49,819 bases of DNA, from the NCBI GenBank assembly GCA_024680755.1, contig JAILBT010000042.1, forward strand, positions 1-49,819, given 5' to 3'. Positions 18,021 through 26,266 of this stretch are shown piece by piece. Under the pieces are notes generated by a model. The model had not been told where the DNA came from. It did no database searches and worked only from the letters and a program-made list of their open reading frames with translations. The stretch comes from Prevotella sp. (GTDB taxonomy: Bacteria; Bacteroidota; Bacteroidia; Bacteroidales; Bacteroidaceae). A program made the position numbers and the translations under genes. Position 1 is the first letter of the stretch. Each line of letters begins with the position of its first letter.

Positions 18021-19211
18021 ATGATAGGTGTAGTCTATTTAGGCGACAATCCAAAGACAGAAGAGAAGCTGAAGTATGTTCCAGGACGCCTGGTGCGCAT
18101 GGAAAGGAAATACAAAAAGGCTGCCGAGGCATGCGACTCGCATGCGCCCGGCGACCATTTTATTGTATTCGTCGAGAAAAGCGAGCCCATAGAGGACGTG
18201 ACATCCATCACCTATCTGCGGAGAAGCCTGAACAACATCTATCTCGTACTGCTCACACCACCACTGACAAACGCCGTGAGCGCGGTCTATAAGGCGTGTG
18301 GCATCAACGACACGCTGGACGTAGATGCCACGGTCACGGAAATAAACAAGAAGATACAGTTTGTTTGCGACAAAGAGAGCGTACTGTTTGAGAAACTACA
18401 TGCACAGTACCAGATAGACCGCTTCAAGATACCGCTGTGGAAGCGACTGTTCGACATAGTCGTGTCGGCGGCAGCCATCATTACGCTCTCGCCACTGTTC
18501 ATACTGACAGCCATTGCCATAAAGATGGAAAGCGCCGGCCCCGTGGTGTTCCGCTCCAAGCGAGTGGGAACAAACTACAAGGTCTTCGACTTCCTGAAAT
18601 TCAGGTCAATGTACGTCAATGCTGAGGCAAAGCTTAAAGAGTTGAGCAAGACCGAGAACAAGTATGCAGAGACAGGATCTGACGGCACACCAATGTCAGC
18701 AGCCATGAACAGCCACGTCACACCCATCACGCCTAAAGAGATAGAACAACTGGACATGAACGGCGACGATGTCATGCTCATAGGCGACGACTATGTGGTG
18801 TCTGAAGACGAATTTGCCAAGATGAAAGCCGAAGACATCAGCAACGCTTTTGTCAAGATAGAGAACGACCCACGCGTCACACGCGTCGGCCGCTTCATAC
18901 GCAAGTACAGCATCGACGAGCTGCCGCAGCTGTTCAACATTCTCAGGGGCGACATGTCGGTGGTGGGCAACAGGCCGCTGCCGCTCTACGAGGCCGAGAA
19001 GCTGACCGTCGATAATAACATCGATCGCTTCATGGCACCTGCCGGACTGACCGGGCTGTGGCAAGTGGAAGAACGCAGCAGAAAAGGAAAAATGAGCGCC
19101 GACGAGCGAAAGCAGCTGGACATCATCTACGGACAGAAATACAGCTTTGCGCTCGACATGAAGATAATACTGAAAACCTTCACCGCATTCATTCAGAAGG
19201 ACAACGTGTAG
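18021..19211 (+). CDS. Initiating sugar transferase (polyprenyl-phosphate glycosyl-1-phosphate transferase) with receiver-like N-terminus
   Basis: A 396-residue protein. Residues about 1-125 have the alternating pattern of a receiver, with FIVFVEKSE where the phospho-Asp normally sits (E52) and YLVLLT as the fourth strand. Residues about 138-396 form the monotopic sugar-transferase domain: a re-entrant hydrophobic helix [54 protein letters not shown] with the catalytic Asp-Glu, and [16 protein letters not shown]. It would attach the first sugar phosphate to undecaprenyl phosphate at the inner membrane. Between FRSM and DPRV lie about 88 residues, many acidic, where the family usually has far fewer. 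Confidence 0.9.
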   Translation: MIGVVYLGDNPKTEEKLKYVPGRLVRMERKYKKAAEACDSHAPGDHFIVFVEKSEPIEDVTSITYLRRSLNNIYLVLLTPPLTNAVSAVYKACGINDTLDVDATVTEINKKIQFVCDKESVLFEKLHAQYQIDRFKIPLWKRLFDIVVSAAAIITLSPLFILTAIAIKMESAGPVVFRSKRVGTNYKVFDFLKFRSMYVNAEAKLKELSKTENKYAETGSDGTPMSAAMNSHVTPITPKEIEQLDMNGDDVMLIGDDYVVSEDEFAKMKAEDISNAFVKIENDPRVTRVGRFIRKYSIDELPQLFNILRGDMSVVGNRPLPLYEAEKLTVDNNIDRFMAPAGLTGLWQVEERSRKGKMSADERKQLDIIYGQKYSFALDMKIILKTFTAFIQKDNV

Positions 19212-19244
19212 AGCGACGAGCTCCCACACATTAATTAGCACATC

Positions 19245-20225
19245 ATGGACAAGAGATGTTTTTCATTGTTACTTGCTGTCATGCTCTGCACGGCCAAAGT
19301 CTCAGCACAGTTTAACGAGAGCGGAATAAGCGCAGGCTTCTTTGACTCAAGCGACGAGAGCACCATCAATTTCTCTAAATTCCACCTGCCGCCGCTGGCC
19401 ATACTGCTCGAAAACGCCAAGAGCAACCCACAGATACTCTCGCTGGCCAAGGCACAAGAGCTGGCCAAGGCGGAAATGAACAAGCAGAAAAGACACATCT
19501 TCTCATACATCAACGGCCACGGCTCATACAGCTATGGCAAGGCCGACATGTGGGGAAACAGCTCAAGCACATACAACAACATGATTTACCAATTCCAGGG
19601 CTCGGAACAGAACTACTGGAACGTAGGCGTGAGCGTGAACCTGCCGCTGGAAGACATACTGGATTTGGGAGCGTCTGTGAAGCGCAAACGCATGGAGATG
19701 GAACAGGCGCGGCTGGCCAAAGATGTGGCCTACGAACAGCTGAAGCTGCAGATAGCAACACTGTATGTCAACATCACCAATAACCTGGTGGCACTCAAAA
19801 CGGCCGGAGAAAACGCTGCTGTCTATCAGGGAGCAGGACAGCTCACACAGGTGCAATTCCAGCAGGGAGACCTCAGCGTGGGAGCATTTGCAGAAACAAA
19901 GCAGAGGGAAGAGCAGGCCGTGTCAAACTTCCAGGCACTGCAGACGAAGATAACCGTGGACATCATAACGCTCGAGATACTGTCACGGACACCAATACTG
20001 ACCAACACAACCACAGAGATAACACTTGACGACGAGCCCAAATCGGCCAAAGACATAGCACGAGAGAACAAGCAGGCCGAAAAAAGGATGAAGAAAGCAG
20101 CAAAGGAAGGAGCAAAGCGGGAACGCGAACTGCTGAAAGCTGACGAGAAAGCAAAAAAAGAACTGGAAAAACAGGCAAAGAAAGAGGAAGAAGCAGCAAA
20201 GGAGAAAGCTGAAGAGAACAACTGA
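19245..20225 (+). CDS. TolC-like outer-membrane efflux/export protein, half length, with charged coiled-coil tail
   Basis: A 326-residue protein with a signal peptide (about 1-21, ending VSAQ). Residues 45-100 form a helix and beta-strand of outer-membrane efflux type (LLENAKSNPQILSLAKAQEL, SYINGHGSYSYG). Residues 125-255 give the second strand and long helices (YWNVGVSVNLPLEDILDLG, then heptad-rich helices and QFQQGDLSVGAF). TolC-type proteins normally contain two such repeats in about 430-490 residues; here I see only one. The last 60 residues are almost all Lys, Glu and Ala and should be a soluble coiled coil. Its place in the locus suggests polysaccharide export in the absence of Wza. Confidence 0.78.
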   Translation: MDKRCFSLLLAVMLCTAKVSAQFNESGISAGFFDSSDESTINFSKFHLPPLAILLENAKSNPQILSLAKAQELAKAEMNKQKRHIFSYINGHGSYSYGKADMWGNSSSTYNNMIYQFQGSEQNYWNVGVSVNLPLEDILDLGASVKRKRMEMEQARLAKDVAYEQLKLQIATLYVNITNNLVALKTAGENAAVYQGAGQLTQVQFQQGDLSVGAFAETKQREEQAVSNFQALQTKITVDIITLEILSRTPILTNTTTEITLDDEPKSAKDIARENKQAEKRMKKAAKEGAKRERELLKADEKAKKELEKQAKKEEEAAKEKAEENN

Positions 20226-20288
20226 CGCTCACAAGCGGAAGCAAAAGATAACATCACACCAACGTAACCAAACAACAAGCGAAGAGAC

Positions 20289-22463
20289 ATGGACATTTTC
20301 AGATATGTTGTAAGATTCCTGTACAAAATCAGGTGGTATCTCGTGATACTGCCCGTCATAGCTTTCGTCGTGGCACTGTTCATGACACGCGACATGGAGA
20401 AAACATACAATGCCAACACCTCCATATACACAGGCATGATAACGGCATACAACCTGGAAGGCGGCGTGGGAACGATGGGCAACCAGCAGACAAACATACA
20501 CAACCTGCTGTACATCATCACGACAGAAACAACCATACACGAAGTGGGACTGCGGCTCTTCGCGCGTTGCATGATGTACGGCAACCTGCGAAAGGACAAC
20601 AACTACATTACGGCAGAACACTTCCGTACACTCTACAACAGCGTGCCCGCAGAGGTCAAGGCACTCATAGACCAAAACAGCGAGGCTCAGACATACGCCA
20701 ACCTCAAGGCATACGAGAAGCCGACCCAAGACAATTTCCTCTTTGCAATAACAACCTACCACCCATACTTCAGCACATCGTCAATCAACTCGAGACTGAA
20801 GCCTATGCAGGTGGGCGGAACAGACATCATCGACATCAGCTACTCGGCCAACGACCCGGGTATATGCTACAACACCATCGACCTGCTGAACACCGTCTTT
20901 GCACGCCAGTATCAGGACATGAGATATGGCGAGACAAACAACGTCATCAAGTATTTCGAACGTGAGGTGCACCGGCTGTTCCGTACGCTGACCAAGGCCG
21001 AAAACGAGCTCATCAACTACAACATACGTAAGCGCATTATCAACTACGGCGAGCAGACCAAACAGCTGTCAATGCTACAGGCCAACCAGGACGTAAGCGA
21101 CAACACGCTGCTGATGGACAAGACCACCACCGAGGCACTGACCAACTACCTGGAGAACATGCTTGGCGACCGAGCAAAGAAACTGGCAGAGAGCGAGCAG
21201 TTCACCATGAAGGTACGAGACATCTCACGCCTTCAGAGCCGCATTGCAAACCTACGGCTGATGAACAGCGAGAACGGCGGCGACGACCTGGAGGCACAGA
21301 CAGAGCTGGCTAAGGCCGAGAAAGAGCTGCAGGATGCCATGAGCAACATCAAGCAACTGACAACGCGTATCGAGGCCGGCTCGTTCTCGACAGAGCAGGG
21401 TGTGAAGAAAGACCAGCTGATAGAGCCCTGGCTGACCAACCTGCTGCTGCTGAAGCAGACCGAGGCACGCATCAACGCCCAGGACATAATGAGGCAGAAG
21501 ATAGACAAGGACTTCATCTACTTCGCACCTATCGGAGCCGAGCTGGGACGCCGCGAGCGGCACATTGGCTTCATCGAAGGAAACTACATGGAGATGCTGA
21601 AGGCACTGAACGCTGCACGACTGCGACAGAAGAACCTGCAGATGACCACTGCCACACTCAGAGTGCTCACACCACCGATGTTCCCACTCAATGCACAGCC
21701 CACAAACCGAATGATGGTGCTGCTGGGAGCCTTCATGCTGACATTCATGCTGACAGCGCTATTCTTCTTCATCGTGGAAATGCTCGACCGCACACTGCGC
21801 GACAAGATGCGCTCTGAGCGTATCACGAAGATACCCGTCATAGGCTGCTTCCCCAAGGAAAGCAACCTGCGCTACAGACGCTACAACAAGACCATCAACG
21901 ACATGGCACTGCACCAGCTGAGCCGAGCACTGCTGCCGCACTTCAAAGAGGGGCAGCAGAACGTGCTGAACCTGCTGTCAACCGACGCTGCCAATGGCAA
22001 GAGCTACATCGCACAGGAGCTGGAAAACTATTGGGTCAGCCTGGGACTGCAGGTCAGACGCCTCACATACGACGAAGACTTCCTGGCCGAAGACAGCAAG
22101 TTTGTCATGGCCAAAGACATCAAAGACCTATGCCCCGACATCATGCCAGACGAGATAGCCATCGTGGAGTATCCTAACCTCGACAGCTACTCCATACCAC
22201 CCGCACTGCTCAACATGGGCACCGTGAACCTGATGGTGACAAGGGCCAACCGTACATGGAAAGACATAGACCAGAAGGCACTGAAAGAGCTGAACGAGCA
22301 GCTGGAGGACAAGAACACCCTGTTCATGTATCTGACAGAAGCCAATCGCTATGCCGTAGAGGAGTTTGTGGGTCAGCTGCCTCCCTACACGCGCTTCAGC
22401 AACTTTGTCTATCGAATCTCGCAACTGGGCCTGACAGCAGTGGAAAACAATCATGCAAGATAG
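20289..22463 (+). CDS. Wzz/Wzc-like polysaccharide co-polymerase with degenerate kinase domain
   Basis: A 724-residue inner-membrane protein. One membrane segment lies near residues 13-34 and a second near 478-500, bracketing a long periplasmic coiled-coil region (about 35-475), as in chain-length determinants. The cytoplasmic end resembles a BY-kinase, with a P-loop-like STDAANGKS (GKS at 570-572), but the Walker A' site reads YDEDF and the Walker B site IAIVEYPNLD. The C-terminus NNHAR has no tyrosine cluster. It should organise polymerisation and export while probably lacking autophosphorylation. Its last 11 bp overlap the polymerase gene. Confidence 0.87.
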   Translation: MDIFRYVVRFLYKIRWYLVILPVIAFVVALFMTRDMEKTYNANTSIYTGMITAYNLEGGVGTMGNQQTNIHNLLYIITTETTIHEVGLRLFARCMMYGNLRKDNNYITAEHFRTLYNSVPAEVKALIDQNSEAQTYANLKAYEKPTQDNFLFAITTYHPYFSTSSINSRLKPMQVGGTDIIDISYSANDPGICYNTIDLLNTVFARQYQDMRYGETNNVIKYFEREVHRLFRTLTKAENELINYNIRKRIINYGEQTKQLSMLQANQDVSDNTLLMDKTTTEALTNYLENMLGDRAKKLAESEQFTMKVRDISRLQSRIANLRLMNSENGGDDLEAQTELAKAEKELQDAMSNIKQLTTRIEAGSFSTEQGVKKDQLIEPWLTNLLLLKQTEARINAQDIMRQKIDKDFIYFAPIGAELGRRERHIGFIEGNYMEMLKALNAARLRQKNLQMTTATLRVLTPPMFPLNAQPTNRMMVLLGAFMLTFMLTALFFFIVEMLDRTLRDKMRSERITKIPVIGCFPKESNLRYRRYNKTINDMALHQLSRALLPHFKEGQQNVLNLLSTDAANGKSYIAQELENYWVSLGLQVRRLTYDEDFLAEDSKFVMAKDIKDLCPDIMPDEIAIVEYPNLDSYSIPPALLNMGTVNLMVTRANRTWKDIDQKALKELNEQLEDKNTLFMYLTEANRYAVEEFVGQLPPYTRFSNFVYRISQLGLTAVENNHAR

Positions 22464-23997
22464 GATACAGGCAATAAACACCCGCATGACCGGCAACGGC
22501 GACAGCATTTACAACAACGGACGATACCTGCTGCTCATATTGCTGTTCGTGCTGGGTCTCTATACCATGAAGTCGGCAGGACTGCCCGGCTTTGCCGTCG
22601 TGTTCGGTGGTGTGCCTGTGCTTATCGGAGTGACATACCTGTTGCTCAACCATCGCATGATGGTGTTCTGGATACTGTTCGTTTTCAATTTTTTCGTCAT
22701 GGGTCTGGCCAGGCACGTCAACTTTCCCGTGCCACTGTCGCTGCCCAACGAGGCCCTGGAGATAGTGCTCATCATGCTGGCCATCATCGACGCAAAAGAC
22801 ATGCAGTTCAAGCGCCTGGCCAATATGATGGGACTTATGCTGATGGTGTGGTGTGCTTTCATCACGCTCGAGCTGCTCAACAACACCGTTGACTACGGCG
22901 ACATCGTGGGACCATGGTTCACCGGCGCCAGACTGATGGCTTTCAAGCTGGTTTATGCCTTCATCATCTATGCCATCTACATCAACACGCCGGAAAAGCT
23001 GCGCAAGCTGCTTTATCTGTGGGCCATACTGAGCATCTTCTGCACATGGTGGGCATGGCAGCAGAAGAACATTGGCTTCACGCCGGCCGAGCAGCGATGG
23101 TTCAACGCCGTGGGCTACCGCACACACCGCGTCAACGGCATCGTGCGCTATTTCTCGCTGATGAACGACGCAGCAACATACGGCATCAGCGCAGCCAGCA
23201 GTGCTCTCGTGTTCTATGCCACCGGACTGACGTCGCGCCTGCGCCGCGACCGTATCTTCTTCCTCATTGCCGGAGCCATAAGCACCTACGGCATGATGCT
23301 GTCAGGCACACGCACCGCTATGGCCTGTATCATCTTCGGCTTCGTGGTCTATCTCATACTGTCGAAGTCAGTCAAGATTATGGCGTGGGCCGGGGCAGTG
23401 TTCACCGTGCTGGTGGTCTTCCTGGCCTTCACTGACATAGGCAACGGCAATCCAACCATCAGACGCATGCGCTCGACGTTCAACAAGAACGATGCCTCGG
23501 CCAATGTGCGCACCATCAACCAGCAGTCGATGAAGAAATATCTTGACGAGGCCCCCTTCGGCATCGGAGTGGGCCGCTCTCCAGAGAACATACCGTCAAA
23601 CAATCGCTACCGCACGCTTTCGACAATACCACCCGACTCAGAATATGTGTTCATCTGGGTCCACACAGGCTATGTGGGCATATCCGTTTTCCTTGTGACA
23701 ACGGTCATAATGTTCCTGGCGGCATGCTGGGTGGTGTTCGTCAGGATAAAGAATCCGCGACTGCGGGGCATAGGCGGAGGAATATGTGCCGCCTTTGCCT
23801 CAATACAGCTCGGCGGCTACGGCAACCAGGTGCTGATGCAGTTCCCCAACGACCTGCTCTTCTATGGTGCACTGGCCATTGTGTTCAACCTGCATCTGAT
23901 GGAAGACGAATGGGCAACGCAAGAAGAGAAACTGCTGGCCGAGGAGCAGGAACGCAGGCGGCTGAAACTGCTAAAGAAGCAGCAGAAGAGGGTATAA
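22453..23997 (+). CDS. Polysaccharide polymerase, Wzy/O-antigen ligase type
   Basis: A 514-residue multi-spanning protein with about twelve hydrophobic segments. A large outside loop (about 335-400) holds RTINQQSMKKYLDEAPFGIG and IPPDSEYVFIWVHTGYVG, the layout of the Wzy/WaaL family that joins lipid-linked repeat units. The C-terminus from residue 490 is a Glu/Lys/Arg-rich helix (EEQERRRLKLLKKQQKRV). Sequence conservation in this family is poor, so the call rests on topology, loop pattern and location. The start overlaps the co-polymerase stop by 11 bp, implying coupled translation. Confidence 0.85.
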   Translation: MQDRIQAINTRMTGNGDSIYNNGRYLLLILLFVLGLYTMKSAGLPGFAVVFGGVPVLIGVTYLLLNHRMMVFWILFVFNFFVMGLARHVNFPVPLSLPNEALEIVLIMLAIIDAKDMQFKRLANMMGLMLMVWCAFITLELLNNTVDYGDIVGPWFTGARLMAFKLVYAFIIYAIYINTPEKLRKLLYLWAILSIFCTWWAWQQKNIGFTPAEQRWFNAVGYRTHRVNGIVRYFSLMNDAATYGISAASSALVFYATGLTSRLRRDRIFFLIAGAISTYGMMLSGTRTAMACIIFGFVVYLILSKSVKIMAWAGAVFTVLVVFLAFTDIGNGNPTIRRMRSTFNKNDASANVRTINQQSMKKYLDEAPFGIGVGRSPENIPSNNRYRTLSTIPPDSEYVFIWVHTGYVGISVFLVTTVIMFLAACWVVFVRIKNPRLRGIGGGICAAFASIQLGGYGNQVLMQFPNDLLFYGALAIVFNLHLMEDEWATQEEKLLAEEQERRRLKLLKKQQKRV

Positions 23998-24044
23998 AGA
24001 AACAAGGGACGGCATAAGTCGCTCAAACAAAGAGAAAAAGAGTC

Positions 24045-25001
24045 TTGGCAGGCAGTGGCAGCATAAGCATCATTACCATCAACTACAACGGCTATGACGA
24101 CACATGCGAGTTGATGGACACCATACCATTTGGCATGGAAGGACTCGATGTGGTGGTGGTGGACAACGGCTCGACCAGCAACGAAGCCGCGCGCCTGCAA
24201 CAGCGCTACCCAGCCGCCAAAGTGGTTCAGAGCGACACCAACCTCGGATTTGCCGGAGCAAACAACCTGGGTGTCCGCCACGCTGAAGGACAGCTGCTGT
24301 TCTTCGTCAACAACGACGCACGTTTCTTCAGACCCGGGCATCCCGAGAAGACAGCAGATATGCTGAGACGCATGTCGCAGCACTTTGACCGGCAGACAGC
24401 ACTGGGCCTGCTCTGCCCCGTGATACTCAACGACGACAGCAAGGCAGGACTGCAGTGGGCCGGCTACACAGCCCTGACGCATGTCACGCTGCGCAACCGC
24501 GCCGTCACTGCCCTACCCGCCGCCGGTGCACAGCCGCTCTGCGCGACGCCATACGCCCACGGCGCTGCCATGATGACACGACGCGACGTGCTGGAACGGG
24601 CTGGCATGATGTGCGAAGACTATTTCCTCTACTACGAAGAACTGGACTGGAGCCTGGCCGTGCGCAGAGCTGGATACAACATAGCCGTGGCCACCGACTG
24701 CCACATATATCACAAGGCAAGCAAGACAACAGGGCAAGACAGCCCGCTGAAGACATACTACCTGACACGCAACCGGCTGGCTTTCGCCAGCAGAAACGTA
24801 AGTCAGCCGTGCCGGATAGTCTCACTGGTTTATCAGATGGCGGTCGTGGCCCCACGCGACTGGCTGAGATACACGCTAAGCCACCAGGCGGAGCGCCGGC
24901 GCAGCCTCGCCCTCGCAATAGCCGACTACCTGTGCGGGCGGATGGGGCCATGCCGCCACGCACTGAAGCCAACGGCCGCCATGCCAAGCAAAACACACTG
25001 A
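24045..25001 (+). CDS. Glycosyltransferase family 2 (rhamnosyltransferase-like), TTG start
   Basis: A 318-residue GT-A fold enzyme. Motifs: SIITINYNGYDDT at the N-terminus, VVVDNGSTSNEA for nucleotide binding, LFFVNNDARFF at the DxD position, and EDYFLYYEELDWSLAVRRAG with the downstream acidic catalytic site. It would add a sugar to the lipid-linked unit in the cytoplasm. The only plausible start is TTG at 24045: an in-frame TAA lies at 24015, and no ATG or GTG occurs between it and the conserved start. A purine-rich run AGAGAAAAAGAG precedes it. The membrane-bound GT2-like gene follows after 8 bp. Confidence 0.9.
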   Translation: MAGSGSISIITINYNGYDDTCELMDTIPFGMEGLDVVVVDNGSTSNEAARLQQRYPAAKVVQSDTNLGFAGANNLGVRHAEGQLLFFVNNDARFFRPGHPEKTADMLRRMSQHFDRQTALGLLCPVILNDDSKAGLQWAGYTALTHVTLRNRAVTALPAAGAQPLCATPYAHGAAMMTRRDVLERAGMMCEDYFLYYEELDWSLAVRRAGYNIAVATDCHIYHKASKTTGQDSPLKTYYLTRNRLAFASRNVSQPCRIVSLVYQMAVVAPRDWLRYTLSHQAERRRSLALAIADYLCGRMGPCRHALKPTAAMPSKTH

Positions 25002-25009
25002 CAAGCGAC

Positions 25010-26266
25010 ATGACACTGATAGAGATAATAGACATTGTGTGCTTCACCATCGTTGCGTTCGCAACAGCATACATGCTCTTCTTCGCCGTATGCTCGATGT
25101 GGAGCAGAGACGAGAAGGGCGAGACGCAGCAGAAGCAGAAGCAGCAGCTACGCTTCATCGTGGTGGTGCTGGCACACAGGCAAGACCGCACCGTGATCCA
25201 AACCGTCAACTCCATACTCGGACAAAGCTATGTTCAAAGGCAGTTTGACGTGACCGTCATCTCTGACCATCAGCGAGAGATGACAAACATGCGGCTGGCG
25301 CAACTGCCCGTCACGCTCATCACGCCCAACCTGAAGGATGCCACACGCACCAAACTGCTGCAGTATGCCATGCTTCACCTGCCCAGGTTCAAACAGTATG
25401 ATGTCGTGCTGCTGCTCAACGGCAACGACCTCGTCGATACCGACTACATAGAAAGGCTGAACAACACCTACGTCAGCTCTGGCACAAAATGCATGCAGAC
25501 ACACGTCGTTTCACGCCGACGCGACACACCCGTGGCACGACTTGAGGCTGTGGCAGGCGAGATCAACAACAGCATCTTCCGCCGCGGACATGTGGCCATC
25601 GGACTGTCGGCATCTCTTTGCAACACCGGTGTGGCCTACGACTTCGACTGGTTCAACCAGGCCATTATGAAGGTAGCCAATCCCGACGAACAGAAGGAGA
25701 TGGAAGCCATGCTCATGCGCGACCATATCTTCATCGACTATGCGGAGAATATACACGTCTTCGACGAGAAAACGCGCCATGAGCACGACTTCAGCCAGAC
25801 ACGCTCCACATGGGTGCGACAGCAGCGACTGGCTTTCATGAGCAACATGCGCTATCTGCCCAGCGCACTGCTGCGCCGCGACTACGACCTGATAGACAAA
25901 CTGCTGCAGTGGCTTCTCATACCACGAACAACGATGATGGCCATCGTCATGCTCATGGACGTGACGCTGGGCTTCGTCTTTTTCTCACTCGTCATCAAGT
26001 GGTGGGCCATCAGCGCTCTGGTACTGCTGGCTTTCGCCATCGCCACGCCAAACTATCTCGTCGATGAACACTGGGACAACACCTTCCTGCACGCACCTCT
26101 GTTGGTATATAAGCGCTTCCTGCGAAAACCCGTACAAATAACCAAGAACATACAAGATGGATATTCTGCTATGGCTGTTAGCGGCTGGCTCGGTGGCATA
26201 CGTAACATTCTTCACCTTGGCAGCTCGTCTGCCGATGAAGAAAGCGAAGAGCAACGTCCAGGCTGA
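25010..26266 (+). CDS. Membrane GT2-like protein with degenerate catalytic motifs
   Basis: A 418-residue protein with an N-terminal membrane segment (about 3-27), a GT2-type domain (about 45-290) and two C-terminal hydrophobic segments (about 305-350). It is clearly paralogous to the next gene: compare EINNSIFRRGHVAIGLSASL with EINNTVFRRGHNRVGLSAAL. The DxD site reads N137-G-N-D140 and the QxxRW site Q272-R-L-A-F276, so key residues for sugar-nucleotide binding and acceptor use are missing. A non-catalytic or regulatory partner of the downstream enzyme is the likeliest role. The start at 25010 is chosen because upstream in-frame sequence overlaps the previous gene out of frame. Confidence 0.85.
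   Translation: MTLIEIIDIVCFTIVAFATAYMLFFAVCSMWSRDEKGETQQKQKQQLRFIVVVLAHRQDRTVIQTVNSILGQSYVQRQFDVTVISDHQREMTNMRLAQLPVTLITPNLKDATRTKLLQYAMLHLPRFKQYDVVLLLNGNDLVDTDYIERLNNTYVSSGTKCMQTHVVSRRRDTPVARLEAVAGEINNSIFRRGHVAIGLSASLCNTGVAYDFDWFNQAIMKVANPDEQKEMEAMLMRDHIFIDYAENIHVFDEKTRHEHDFSQTRSTWVRQQRLAFMSNMRYLPSALLRRDYDLIDKLLQWLLIPRTTMMAIVMLMDVTLGFVFFSLVIKWWAISALVLLAFAIATPNYLVDEHWDNTFLHAPLLVYKRFLRKPVQITKNIQDGYSAMAVSGWLGGIRNILHLGSSSADEESEEQRPG

Noticed and set aside
24455..25009. Extension of the motif-less GT2 upstream to 24455
   Set aside because: The 185 extra codons are an out-of-frame reading of the preceding GT2 gene and are rich in Arg/Pro. The membrane segment begins right after the ATG at 25010.
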